From contig NZ_PXWG01000043.1 in assembly GCF_003011965.1 (NCBI RefSeq), positions 1 through 48,170 on the forward strand: 48,170 nt of DNA, in the 5' to 3' direction. The position numbers were made by a program, and so were the translations under genes. The notes beneath the pieces are model-generated. The model was not told the origin of the DNA. It did not search any database and worked only from the letters and a program-made list of their open reading frames with translations. The first letter of the stretch is position 1. Every line of letters begins with the position of its first letter. Positions 30,344 through 41,064 of this stretch are shown in pieces. Source of the DNA: Streptosporangium nondiastaticum (GTDB lineage Bacteria; Actinomycetota; Actinomycetes; Streptomycetales; Streptomycetaceae).

Positions 30344-31378
30344 TCAAGGCGGTCCGCCGGCGGCCTTCAGCGCCCGCAGGCCGGGAGCGCACCGCTCCCG
30401 GAGCGCGGCGAGTTCACCGGGCGGAAGCCGCAGCGACGCGCCCCGGCGGCCTCCGTCGAGCATCGCGCATCCCGCGTCCAGCCATTGCGGCAGCGGTTCG
30501 ACGCCGAAGAACGCCGCGAGGCGGGTCAGCTCCCGGCGCGGTGCGTCGAGCAGATCCTCGTAGGCGAGCGGAATCCACTGCTCCTGGGGCAGCCGGCTGA
30601 GGTGGTCCGCCGCCTCGGTGACGACCTGCGACCACAGGGCGCCGAACTCCGCCACGGGAAGGGGCCGGTCCAGGACCAGCGCCGGATCGAAGGGCACGGT
30701 GAGCAGGCCCGCCAGCTCCGGGGGCAGGGACCGCACCTGCTCCTCGGTCAGCGGGGCGTCGGCGCGCGCCGCACCCGTCCGGGCCTGGATCTCACGCTGC
30801 AGGAGGATGAGCCGGAACCCGGGGTGCCGGCTCATGGACAGCGCGCAGTCCGGCCCGTCGCGGAACATGTGCACGAACTTCGCCCCGGGGAAGGCCGCGT
30901 GCAACTGCGGCACCCTGTGCCCCGAATAGCCGGAACGCTCGACGACGGCCCTCCGGCCGAACCGTGCGCACAGCACGTCGAACAGCGCCTCGTGGTGCTC
31001 GGGAGCCGTGCGGCGCGGCCACGCGACGACCTTCCCCTTGAGCTCCTCGAAGAGCCCGTCCGGGTCGTCCGTGAGGTGCGGCAGCACCATGAGCGACAGG
31101 GCGGGGATCCCCGCGCCCTCGCCCCGCCTCGCCGCGCGCGGGTGCAGGAACTCGGCCATCGGCATCCCGCTGCGGACCATGGAGTCGAAGGCGGGGTGAG
31201 GATCCGCGATCAGCCGCCAGAACTCCGCCCCGCCGACGGGCCCGCCGGGCAGCGCCCGCGTGCCGACCGACGCCCAGAACTCGTTCAGGCTCAGCAGATC
31301 CGGATGGGCGCGGACGATCCGGGACAGGGCGGTGGAGCCGCTCCGCCCGGAGCCGACGACAAAGGTCACGCTGCGCAT
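30344..31378 (-). CDS. Sulfotransferase family protein
   Basis: 344 residues from the ATG at 31378 (MRSVTFVVGSGRSGSTALSR). The N-terminal VVGSGRSGSTAL is the PAPS 5'-phosphosulfate loop, and FVHMFRDGPDCALSMSRHP near residue 150 is the 3'-phosphate binding segment. IPLAYEDLLDAPRRELTRLA and FFGVEPLPQWLDAG are typical C-terminal features. It would transfer sulfate from PAPS to a hydroxyl group of an unknown small molecule. It starts eight bases after the stop of a 61-codon terpene-synthase-like ORF, so it could be translated from the same message. Confidence 0.9.
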   Translation of the reverse strand: MRSVTFVVGSGRSGSTALSRIVRAHPDLLSLNEFWASVGTRALPGGPVGGAEFWRLIADPHPAFDSMVRSGMPMAEFLHPRAARRGEGAGIPALSLMVLPHLTDDPDGLFEELKGKVVAWPRRTAPEHHEALFDVLCARFGRRAVVERSGYSGHRVPQLHAAFPGAKFVHMFRDGPDCALSMSRHPGFRLILLQREIQARTGAARADAPLTEEQVRSLPPELAGLLTVPFDPALVLDRPLPVAEFGALWSQVVTEAADHLSRLPQEQWIPLAYEDLLDAPRRELTRLAAFFGVEPLPQWLDAGCAMLDGGRRGASLRLPPGELAALRERCAPGLRALKAAGGPP

Positions 31379-31386
31379 ACCCCCGC

Positions 31387-31572
31387 CTACCCGCGATCCC
31401 CGCCCGGCACACCGCACCCGCCCATGCGGTGCAGGTGCTTCCTGGTCCAGGGGGTGGTCGCCGCCCGGACGGCCTCGTGGCCGGGGTGGAGTTCGGCCTT
31501 CAGGCCGGCCGCCAGCAGCTCGGGCAGGTGCACGGTGCGGCCGAGGACGTCGGTGCGCGGTGTGAGGGGCAT
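31387..31572 (-). CDS. 61-residue ORF resembling a truncated terpene synthase N-terminus
   Basis: It has an excellent SD (CAGGAGG, five bases before the ATG at 31572), so it is probably translated. The sequence includes TVHLPELLAAGLKAELHPGH, EAVRAATTPWTRKHL and HRMGGCG. The helix with HPGHEAV...TTPW resembles the opening of bacterial class I terpene synthases (NPHxxxxxxxTxxW), but the rest of the protein, including the metal-binding Asp-rich motif, is absent. After GGCG the sequence loses that resemblance and stops. It may be a deletion remnant now acting as a translated leader for the sulfotransferase. The adjacent cis-prenyltransferase remnant fits a decayed terpenoid locus. The homology is by eye only. 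Confidence 0.45.
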   Translation of the reverse strand: MPLTPRTDVLGRTVHLPELLAAGLKAELHPGHEAVRAATTPWTRKHLHRMGGCGVPGGDRG

Positions 31573-31664
31573 GGTGGTCCTCCTGAGGGTGGTCCCTGCC
31601 GGTGAGCTGCGTGAGGTGCCCGTACTCGGTGGCCGTGCTCAGTGGCTGCGATCAACGCCCGTAC

Positions 31665-32227
31665 TCAGTGGCCGTAGCGGCGGTGCCGTGAGGCGTACGA
31701 GTCCAGTGCGCTGCGGAACTCGTCCCGGCTGAAGGCGGGCCACGGGGCTTCGCAGAAGTAGTACTCGGAGACGGCCGCCTGCCACAGCAGGAAGCCGGAG
31801 AGGCGCTGTTCGCCGGAGGTCCGGATGATCAGGTCCGGGTCGGGCTGGTCGGGGGTGTAGAGGTGCTTGGCGATCAGCAGCTGCCAGTCGTCCACCGGGT
31901 CGCCGTCGGCCGGTGGCGCGACACCGGTCAGCAGGATCCGGCGTAGCGCGTGGGCGATCTCCCGGCGGCCGTCGTAGGCGATCGCGATGTTCAGGTTGTC
32001 GGTGGACAGCACCCACAGCGTGAGCGTCTCGACGGCGGCCTCGGCGGCCCATTCGCACACTTCGCCGAGCCGCAGGGCCCCTTCGCGGTGGCCGTCGACG
32101 GGATCGAGGCCGCGGGCCCGCGCCCAGCGCCGGTTCCCGTCCATGATGACGGCCACGTGCCGGGGCACCGACCGGGCCGCAGGGGGGGGAGGGGCTTGAC
32201 CGTCGCTGCGCCGGCGCCTATGGACAC
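31665..32227 (-). pseudogene. Broken cis-prenyltransferase (UppS-like isoprenyl transferase)
   Basis: The body shows UppS features: PRHVAVIMDGNRRWARARG, a conserved HREGALRL, YTPDQPDPDLIIRTSGEQRL, SGFLLWQAAVSEYYF and ASRHRRYG. Two lesions are seen. First, the only good start (AAGGAGG, six bases, GTG at 32227) is in another frame; one extra base in the G8 run at 32182-32189 would join it to the body. Second, LWVLSTDNL runs directly into NIAIAYDGRREI, whereas in E. coli UppS about 60 residues lie between these motifs. An internal GTG at 32168 could still start the body but lacks an SD. Probably nonfunctional. Confidence 0.75.
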
Positions 32228-32406
32228 GAACTGCCTCCTTGCCGTTGCGGCGTCCGCCTCGCGCGCACGCACACGAGCCCGGCACATCGCGCGCACGCAC
32301 ACGCGCGCGCAACGGCGCGAAGCCGCGATGAACCGCCGGTTCCGGCACGGGCCGGCGGGCACCGGGGCCGACCGCTTCAGCGACCGGCCCCGTGCGGACC
32401 GCGGTC

Positions 32407-34164
32407 TCAGCCGCGCAGGCCGACCTTGACGGTGGCCGACGCCGACGACGGGTCGTGCAGGTCGTCGCCGTTCCACGTCACGGTGTACGTGGTGGAGCCG
32501 GCCGCCCAGGGCGTGTCGACGACGTGGAACGTGCCGTCGGCGGCCACCGGCGCCGTGCCCAGCATCTTCGTGCCGAGCGGGGTCTTGCGGATCACGGTGA
32601 CGAGCTGCCCGGACGGGATCCGCGCACCGTCCGTGGCGAGCTTCCCGGTGAAGTCGAGCTCGTGGCCGATGCGGGCGCGCGCGGGGGCCGCGAGCGTGAC
32701 GGTCGTGCCGGCCTTGGCGATCTCGACGGTGAGCGTGGTGTCCCGCGCGGGCCGGTGCGTCCCGTCGCCCGCGAAGGAGACGGTGTACGTGGCGCGTCCG
32801 ACGCGGGACGGGGTGTCCTCGACGGTGAACGTGCCGTCCTTCGCGACGGTCGCTTCCGCGAGGGTGCGCTTTCCGTCCGCGTCCTCGCGGGTCGCGGTGA
32901 CCTTGACGGGCTCGGCGGGTGCGGGTCCGTCCAGCTCCAGCCGGCCGCTGAGCTTCAGCTTGCCGCCCACGACGGGCCGGTCCGGGCCGGTGCCGAGCTG
33001 CCCGGCGAAGCGCGCCTCGTACAGCGGCTTCGGGTCGGGGAGGACGTGCAGCCAGTAGCCGCTGTGCTCGGCGTTCGTCGTGACGGCGAACAGGGTGTTG
33101 CTCTTGTCGCCCCAGGCCAGGCCGCGCCGGGCGACCTGGTCGCCCTGGTCCGCCCGGTCGAGGACGTAGGAGCGCTGCTGGGTGCCGGTGGCCGGGTCGG
33201 CGTTCTGCACGACGATGTCGGCACCGCTGCCGGGGGCGGCGGAGCCCCGGGCGACGAGCCGGCCGTCGCTGCTGAACGCCACGGCCGTGGGGACGGCGCC
33301 GTCGGCCGGGGGCTGGTAGCCGGCCGGGGCGTCGGAGAGGTCGGAGGAGTTGAGGAGGCGGTGGCCGGCCTTGCCGTCGGCGACGGCGAGCCGGGTGCCG
33401 TCGGGGGAGAAGGCCATGTCCTTGAGGTCGAGGCCCGCGGCGGAGGACTCCCTCGGGGCGAAGTACCGCTCGCCCGCGAGCTTGATCTTCTCGCCGGAGG
33501 TGTCGAGCACGTAGAGGCCGGGGTTGGGGTAGCCCGGGACGGCCTCCGTGCCGAGGATCATGCGGCCGGGCAGCTTGGGCGACGCGGCGAGGTGCCACGG
33601 GCCGGGCATGGCGTAGAGGAAGTCGCGCTCACGGCTCTCGTCGTTCGCGGGCCCCTTCACCGTCCACAGCTCGTACCCCGTGCCTCCGATGCAGTCGTTG
33701 TACCGGTTGTGCGTGTACCAGAGCTTGTTCCCGGAGAGGGCGAGCTGCCGGTCGCACGACTCCGAAGGGCCGTTCTGGAACCAGTTCTTGAGCTTCCGGG
33801 TCAGTGTCACCGGGTCGTACTCGTACACGCCGCCGGTGTCGGCCACGTACAGGCTCTTGCCGTCCTCGCTGAGGACCATCCCGGTGGCGGCCACGTGGTC
33901 GATGCTCTTGACCAGCTCGCCCCGGAAGTCGTAGACGAGGATCTTGGCCGTCCGGCTGCCGGAGTTCAGGCTCGGGGTGATGAAGACCCGCTGGTGGGCC
34001 TCGTCCACCACCATCTGAGAGTACGAAGCGACCGGCAGCTTCACCACCGTGCCCGCCGGGCGTTCGCCGGCGTCCGCACGCGCGGTCCCGGCGGCGAGCG
34101 CGCCCCCGCCGAGTGCGAGCGCGAGTGCGAGCGGAATGGATGCGATGCGTCTGCGACGCGTCAT
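32407..34164 (-). CDS. Secreted beta-propeller protein with two C-terminal Ig-like repeats
   Basis: 585 residues from the ATG at 34164. The signal peptide (TRRRRIASIPLALALALGGG, cleavage near TARADA) is clear. Residues about 45-395 look like a WD/YncE-type propeller: VVDEAHQRVFITPSLNSG, VLSEDGKSLYVADTGGVYEY, MAFSPDGTRLAVADGKAG and AVAFSSDGRLVARGS. Two similar Ig-like domains end the protein, sharing DGTFTVEDTP...TYTVSFAGDGTH and DGTFHVVDTP...TYTVTWNGDDLH. Propeller plus Ig suggests an extracellular binding or surface role; no enzyme motif is seen. The ATG follows GGGGGG with good spacing. Confidence 0.9.
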   Translation of the reverse strand: MTRRRRIASIPLALALALGGGALAAGTARADAGERPAGTVVKLPVASYSQMVVDEAHQRVFITPSLNSGSRTAKILVYDFRGELVKSIDHVAATGMVLSEDGKSLYVADTGGVYEYDPVTLTRKLKNWFQNGPSESCDRQLALSGNKLWYTHNRYNDCIGGTGYELWTVKGPANDESRERDFLYAMPGPWHLAASPKLPGRMILGTEAVPGYPNPGLYVLDTSGEKIKLAGERYFAPRESSAAGLDLKDMAFSPDGTRLAVADGKAGHRLLNSSDLSDAPAGYQPPADGAVPTAVAFSSDGRLVARGSAAPGSGADIVVQNADPATGTQQRSYVLDRADQGDQVARRGLAWGDKSNTLFAVTTNAEHSGYWLHVLPDPKPLYEARFAGQLGTGPDRPVVGGKLKLSGRLELDGPAPAEPVKVTATREDADGKRTLAEATVAKDGTFTVEDTPSRVGRATYTVSFAGDGTHRPARDTTLTVEIAKAGTTVTLAAPARARIGHELDFTGKLATDGARIPSGQLVTVIRKTPLGTKMLGTAPVAADGTFHVVDTPWAAGSTTYTVTWNGDDLHDPSSASATVKVGLRG

Positions 34165-34388
34165 GAAAGCCCCCCACAGGCAGAAGTGTGTGACGACTGC
34201 CCGAAAACCGGACAGGTCGTACCGGAAATGTAACAGCACCTCAAAGCCTGCTTTCTGGTGACCTGTCAGGTACGGCCGGCGCCGCGGGCGCATGGCGGAA
34301 AAGCGGCCGGGGCACGGGCGTTCGCCTTCCGGCTCTCCTGTCCCACGCGTACGGTGCGCCCCGTCTCCGACACGAGAGGGGCACCATC

Positions 34389-35858
34389 GTGAAGGCCATG
34401 GACAGACGCACCGTGCTGCGCGCAGGCGCGGGAGCGGGGCTTGCCGCGGGCTTGTGGGGGTCCGCGGGGCGGGCGACGGCGGCGGCGCGCCCCGCGGCGC
34501 TCAAGGACCGCGACTGGGCGGGGCTGAAGCGACTGCTCGGCGGCCGGCTGTACTTCCCCGGCGACCCCGGGTTCGCCGCGCTGAACCTGCCGTCCAACCA
34601 CCTCTACTCCCACCGCGTCCCGGCGGCCATCGCCTGCCCGCGGAGCCACGAGGACGTGCTCTCGGTGGTCGAGTGGGCGGGGCGGAACGTCATCAACGTC
34701 GTCCCGCGGAGCGGCGGGAACAGCTCTGCGGGCCATTCGACGTCGGACGGCGGCCTCCTGGTCCACCTGGGCGGCATGCGCGACGTGACGGTGAAGGGCA
34801 CGACCCTCACGGCCGGCGCGGGCGCCCGCGAGCTCGACGTGTACGCGGCGCTCAAGGACACCGGCCTGCTCCTGCCCGGCGGGCGCTGTCCGGACGTCGG
34901 CGTCGGCGGCTCGGTGCTGGGCGGCGGCATCGGCCCGGCCACCCGGTCCCACGGCCTGACCTGCGACAGCCTGACCGGCACCACCGTCGTGACGGGCGAC
35001 GCGTACACCGCGCGCTGCGACGAGAACAGCAACTCCGAGCTGTTCTGGGCGTGCCGGGGCGGGGCGGGCGGCAACTTCGGGATCAACACGTCGTTCACGT
35101 TCGACCTGCACCCGGTCCGGAAGGCGACGGCCTGGTTCGATCTGGCGTGGGACTGGAAGGACGCCGCGCCCGCCCTGAAGAGGCTCGCCGAACTGATCGC
35201 GGATCCGCGCCACCGGAAGGACCTCACCTGCCGGTTCGGTCTCCGCACCGCCGGCGGGGCGCGCGTCTACGCGCAGGGGCTGTTCTTCGGCGCCGAGCAG
35301 ACCCTGCGGCAGCTCGTCACCCCGCTCCGGCCGGGGCGGAGCGCCATCGGCAGCGCCGGGATCTGGGAGTGCGTGCACCGCTTCCACGAGACGCCGCCGG
35401 GAGACCCGTACGCCTCCAGCTCGATCGTGGCCGGGCGGGACCTCGGCGCGTCCGCCGTCGACGAGCTCGTGGACGCGCTCGGCCGCTGGAAGCAGGCGTC
35501 CCCCGCCTCCCGGGCCACCGTCTCCTTCTCCGCCATGGGCGGCGCGGACACGGCCCTGCGCCCCGCCGACACCGCGTACGTCCACCGTGACGCGACCTTC
35601 ATCGCGGACCTGACGGCGTACTGGTCGGACGCGGATCCGGCGCCGGTGTCCGAGGCCGGCAGGCAGCGGCTCAGGGCGCTCTACCGCGGGCTGAGCAGGA
35701 CCCTCGGCACGGATGCCTACCAGAACTTCCCCGACCCGGAACTGAAGAACTGGCAGACCGCCTACTACGGCGGGAACTACGCACGGCTGCAGACGGTCAA
35801 GAGGATCGTCGACCCGGAGCGGCTGTTCGGCCACCCCCAGGGCATCGTCCCGGCGTAG
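34389..35858 (+). CDS. Tat-exported FAD-linked oxidase (berberine bridge enzyme-like)
   Basis: 489 residues from the GTG at 34389, with GAGAGGGG upstream. A twin-arginine signal (MDRRTVLRAGAGAGLAAGLW) targets it outside the cell. The FAD_binding_4 domain (about 75-250) reads VVPRSGGNSSAGHSTSDGGL and GRCPDVGVGGSVLGGGIG. The BBE C-terminus is YYGGNYARLQTVKRIVDPER then LFGHPQGI. In the canonical family the motif is RSGGHSYAG with the flavin-linked His; here that position is Asn, while the flavin-linked Cys (GRCPD) is kept. It probably oxidises an alcohol or sugar using O2, with single covalent FAD attachment. Confidence 0.92.
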   Translation: MKAMDRRTVLRAGAGAGLAAGLWGSAGRATAAARPAALKDRDWAGLKRLLGGRLYFPGDPGFAALNLPSNHLYSHRVPAAIACPRSHEDVLSVVEWAGRNVINVVPRSGGNSSAGHSTSDGGLLVHLGGMRDVTVKGTTLTAGAGARELDVYAALKDTGLLLPGGRCPDVGVGGSVLGGGIGPATRSHGLTCDSLTGTTVVTGDAYTARCDENSNSELFWACRGGAGGNFGINTSFTFDLHPVRKATAWFDLAWDWKDAAPALKRLAELIADPRHRKDLTCRFGLRTAGGARVYAQGLFFGAEQTLRQLVTPLRPGRSAIGSAGIWECVHRFHETPPGDPYASSSIVAGRDLGASAVDELVDALGRWKQASPASRATVSFSAMGGADTALRPADTAYVHRDATFIADLTAYWSDADPAPVSEAGRQRLRALYRGLSRTLGTDAYQNFPDPELKNWQTAYYGGNYARLQTVKRIVDPERLFGHPQGIVPA

Positions 35859-35904
35859 TGCGCACGCACGGCCCCCGGACCGCGAACCCGGGGGCCGTCA
35901 TCCG

Positions 35905-37734
35905 TCAGCCGAGGCGCCGCACCAGCGCCCGGTACTCGTCCCACAGCTCCTTCGGCGTGTGCTCGCCGAAGGTGTTCAGGTGCTCGGGGATGAGCGCGGC
36001 CTCCTCGCGCCACACCTCCTCGTCGACCGTGAGCAGCAGGTCGAGGTCCGCGTCGGAGATGTCCAGGCCCCGGGTGTCGAGCGCCTCGCGGGTCGGCAGG
36101 ATGCCGATGGGGGTCTCGACGCCCTCGGCGCGGCCGTCGAGGCGGTCGACGATCCACTTCAGGACGCGGCTGTTGTCACCGAAGCCCGGCCACACGAACC
36201 GGCCGTCGGCGTCCTTGCGGAACCAGTTCACGTAGTAGATCTTCGGCAGCTTGTCCGCGTCCCTGCCCTGGCCGACCTTGACCCAGTGGCCCATGTAGTC
36301 GCCCATGTTGTAGCCGCAGAACGGCAGCATGGCGAACGGGTCGCGGCGCAGCTCGCCGACCTTGCCCTCGGCGGCGGCGGTCTTCTCGGAGGCGACGTTG
36401 GCGCCGAGGAAGACGCCGTGCTGCCAGTCGAAGGACTCGGTCACCAGCGGGACGGCGGAGGCGCGGCGGCCGCCGAAGAGGATCGCCGAGATCGGCACGC
36501 CCTTGGGGTCCTCCCACTCGGGCGCGATGATCGGGCACTGCGCGGCGGGCACGGTGAAGCGGGCGTTCGGGTGGGCGGCCGGGGTGTCCGAGGCCGGGGT
36601 CCAGTCGTTGCCCTTCCAGTCCGTCAGGTGGGCGGGCTGCTCCTCGGTCATGCCCTCCCACCACACGTCGCCGTCGTCGGTGAGGGCGACGTTGGTGAAG
36701 ACGGAGTTGCCCCAGAGGGTCTTCATGGCGTTGGCGTTGGTGTGCTCGCCGGTGCCGGGGGCGACGCCGAAGAAGCCGGCCTCGGGGTTGATGGCGTAGA
36801 GGCGGCCGTCCTCGCCGAAGCGCATCCAGGCGATGTCGTCGCCGATGGTCTCCACCGTCCAGCCGGAGACGGTGGGCTCCAGCATGGCGAGGTTGGTCTT
36901 GCCGCAGGCGGACGGGAAGGCGGCGGCGACGTACTTCGACTCGCCCTGGGGCGGGGTGAGCTTGAGGATCAGCATGTGCTCGGCGAGCCAGCCCTCGTCG
37001 CGGGCCATCACCGAGGCGATGCGCAGGGCGTAGCACTTCTTGCCGAGCAGGGCGTTGCCGCCGTAGCCGGAGCCGTACGACCAGATCTCGCGGTCCTCGG
37101 GGAAGTGCGAGATGTACTTCGTGGTGTTGCAGGGCCAGGGGACGTCGGCCTCGCCCTCGGCGAGCGGCGCGCCGAGGGTGTGGACGGCCTTGACGAAGAA
37201 GCCGTCGGTGCCGAGCTCGTCGAGGACGGCCTGACCCATGCGGGTCATCGTGCGCATGGAGACGGCGACGTAGGCCGAGTCGGTGATCTCGACGCCGATG
37301 GCGGACAGCGGGGAGCCGACCGGGCCCATGCAGAAGGGCACGACGTACATGGTGCGGCCGCGCATGGAGCCGCGGAAGATGCCGCCCTCGTCGTCCTTGC
37401 CCCGGAAGATCTCCCGCATCTCGGCGGGGGCCTTCCAGTGGTTGGTCGGGCCGGCGTCCTCCTCCTTCGCGGAGCAGATGAACGTGCGGTCCTCGACGCG
37501 CGCCACGTCGCTGGGGTCGGAGGCGGCGTAGTACGAGTTGGGGCGCTTGACCGGGTCGAGCTTCCTGAAGGTGCCCTTGGCGACGAGCTCCTCGCACAGG
37601 CGCTCGTACTCGGCCTCGGAGCCGTCGCACCAGACCACGCGGTCCGGCTGGGTGAGGGCGGCGATCTCGTCGACCCAGGAGATCAGCTCCTGGTGCTGGG
37701 TGGGGGTGGTGGGAGCCGCACTGATGCGCGCCAC
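35905..37734 (-). CDS. pckG: Phosphoenolpyruvate carboxykinase (GTP)
   Basis: 609 residues from the GTG at 37734 (VARISAAPTTPTQHQELISW), with GGAG six bases upstream. It converts oxaloacetate and GTP to PEP, GDP and CO2, the entry to gluconeogenesis. The nucleotide/PEPCK loop FPSACGKTNLAMLEP lies near residue 285. Other family marks are KCYALRIASVMARDEGWLAE, FGVAPGTGEHTN and LFGGRRASAVPLV. The length matches GTP-type enzymes. It stands alone between an FAD oxidase gene and the TrhA gene. Confidence 0.97.
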   Translation of the reverse strand: MARISAAPTTPTQHQELISWVDEIAALTQPDRVVWCDGSEAEYERLCEELVAKGTFRKLDPVKRPNSYYAASDPSDVARVEDRTFICSAKEEDAGPTNHWKAPAEMREIFRGKDDEGGIFRGSMRGRTMYVVPFCMGPVGSPLSAIGVEITDSAYVAVSMRTMTRMGQAVLDELGTDGFFVKAVHTLGAPLAEGEADVPWPCNTTKYISHFPEDREIWSYGSGYGGNALLGKKCYALRIASVMARDEGWLAEHMLILKLTPPQGESKYVAAAFPSACGKTNLAMLEPTVSGWTVETIGDDIAWMRFGEDGRLYAINPEAGFFGVAPGTGEHTNANAMKTLWGNSVFTNVALTDDGDVWWEGMTEEQPAHLTDWKGNDWTPASDTPAAHPNARFTVPAAQCPIIAPEWEDPKGVPISAILFGGRRASAVPLVTESFDWQHGVFLGANVASEKTAAAEGKVGELRRDPFAMLPFCGYNMGDYMGHWVKVGQGRDADKLPKIYYVNWFRKDADGRFVWPGFGDNSRVLKWIVDRLDGRAEGVETPIGILPTREALDTRGLDISDADLDLLLTVDEEVWREEAALIPEHLNTFGEHTPKELWDEYRALVRRLG

Positions 37735-38006
37735 GATCGCTCCGTCCCGCCGGAAACCACACTGCCCCGGCGTAGAGATTGAGGGTTGAACGGAACTGCC
37801 CGGCGCTCGGCGCACCGGGAAGCCCGCTTCGTCGTTGTCTGCCCCTTGGGGGCTGCGACCCAGACGCTTCGTGACCGCTCATCCGGTGCCGCCCGCACTC
37901 ATTTGATCATCCGACTCCGTTTACGTTCTGTCCAGGGGGCGCTCCCGTGACCATCGCCACGTGATACTGATCCGTAACTTACGGTGGCGTAGGTAGCATG
38001 TCGGCC
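37735..38006. other. Divergent promoter region of pckG and the TrhA gene
   Basis: A 272-base interval with two divergent promoters. It is AT-richer around 37895-37930 (CATTTGATCATCCGACTCCG) and 37955-37995. A leaderless-type -10 for the TrhA gene lies at 37994-37999. No clear repeat is seen. Confidence 0.4.
37994..37999 (+). promoter_or_regulatory. Candidate leaderless -10 element of the TrhA gene
   Basis: TAGCAT is followed by seven bases and the ATG at 38007. It argues for that start rather than the ATG at 37998, which overlaps the element. Confidence 0.5.
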
Positions 38007-38765
38007 ATGACTCCCGCGCCCGACGCAGCGCCTCCCGCGCTCCCCGCGCCCGCCGGCGACGCGGCCGCAGCAGCCCTCCCCGCCGATGCTGCCCACTCCG
38101 CCGCCACCCCGCTCGCCGAGCCGCCGATCCCGGCCAAACCGCGCCTCCGCGGCTGGCTGCACGCGGGCATGTTCCCCGCCGTGCTGATCGCCGGCGTCTT
38201 CCTGACCGCCCTCGCCGACAGCACCCGCGGCCGGATCGCCTGCGCGGTCTACGTCCTCACCGCGGGCTCCCTCTTCGGCATCAGCGCCCTCTACCACCGG
38301 GGCGACTGGAGCCCGCGCGTCAACGCCGTGCTGCGCCGCCTCGACCACGCGAACATCTTCCTGATCATCGCTGGTACGTACACTCCGCTTACGATGCTGC
38401 TGGTCCCCGGCGGCCGGGGGCAGGTGCTCCTGTGGGCCGTCTGGGCGGCCGCGGCGGCGGGCATCGCCTTCCGCGTCTTCTGGGTGGGGGCCCCGCGCTG
38501 GCTCTACACCCCGTGCTACATCGCCATGGGCTGGGCCGCGGTGTTCTTCCTGCCCGACTTCCTGCGCAAGGGCGGCATCGCCGTCCTCGTCCTGGTGGTC
38601 ATCGGCGGCCTGCTCTACAGCGCGGGCGGCGTCATCTACGGCATCAAGCGGCCGAACCCGTCACCGCGCTGGTTCGGCTTCCACGAGGTCTTCCACTCGC
38701 TCACGCTGGCGGCGTTCATCGTGCACTACGTCGGCATCTCGCTGGTGGCGTACACCCACGCCTGA
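38007..38765 (+). CDS. PAQR/TrhA family (hemolysin III-like) membrane protein
   Basis: 252 residues from the ATG at 38007 (MTPAPDAAPPALP). An Ala/Pro-rich cytosolic N-terminus of about 40 residues precedes seven membrane segments. PAQR metal-site motifs are FGISALYHRGDWSP near residue 88 (S...YH), RLDHANIFLIIAGTYTPLT near 110 (D...), and FHEVFHSLTLAAFIVHYVG near 225 (H...H...H). PAQR proteins may be zinc-dependent hydrolases of the ceramidase superfamily or affect membrane fluidity; no cytolysis is implied. A terminator hairpin follows. Confidence 0.92.
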   Translation: MTPAPDAAPPALPAPAGDAAAAALPADAAHSAATPLAEPPIPAKPRLRGWLHAGMFPAVLIAGVFLTALADSTRGRIACAVYVLTAGSLFGISALYHRGDWSPRVNAVLRRLDHANIFLIIAGTYTPLTMLLVPGGRGQVLLWAVWAAAAAGIAFRVFWVGAPRWLYTPCYIAMGWAAVFFLPDFLRKGGIAVLVLVVIGGLLYSAGGVIYGIKRPNPSPRWFGFHEVFHSLTLAAFIVHYVGISLVAYTHA

Positions 38766-38790
38766 GGCTGCCCCGCCCTTTTCCGGACAT

Positions 38791-38814
38791 GGCCGCGACC
38801 TACGGGTCGCGGCC
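38791..38814. terminator. Hairpin terminator after the TrhA gene
   Basis: A perfect 10-base stem (GGCCGCGACC) with the loop TACG is followed by gttttc, giving a short T-tract on the plus strand. Confidence 0.82.
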
Positions 38815-39000
38815 GTTTTCGTGTCCTTGCGGCGTGCACCGCGCGCCCGGACGCCGCGCTGCGCGCCACCCACGGCCTTGCGGCCTGCCGCCCGCGGCCT
38901 GCACGGCACCGCCGGACTCCACGGCCGTGGTTGCTCACCGCGGCGGCGGATTCAGGGGCCCGGCGAGCGCTTGACCCGGCCGGGGGGCGCCGCGAACCCC
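38815..39000. other. Convergent intergenic remainder
   Basis: About 185 GC-rich bases between the TrhA terminator and the end of the DUF255 gene. Several short GGCC-type hairpins are possible, but no gene or clear signal is seen. Confidence 0.35.

Positions 39001-41064
<2,064 letters not shown>

Noticed and set aside
31618..31676. Imperfect direct repeat GCCCGTACTC(G/A)GTGGCCGT around the end of the prenyltransferase remnant
   Set aside because: Short, 40 bases apart and non-palindromic; it may be a duplication of the gene end but has no clear role.
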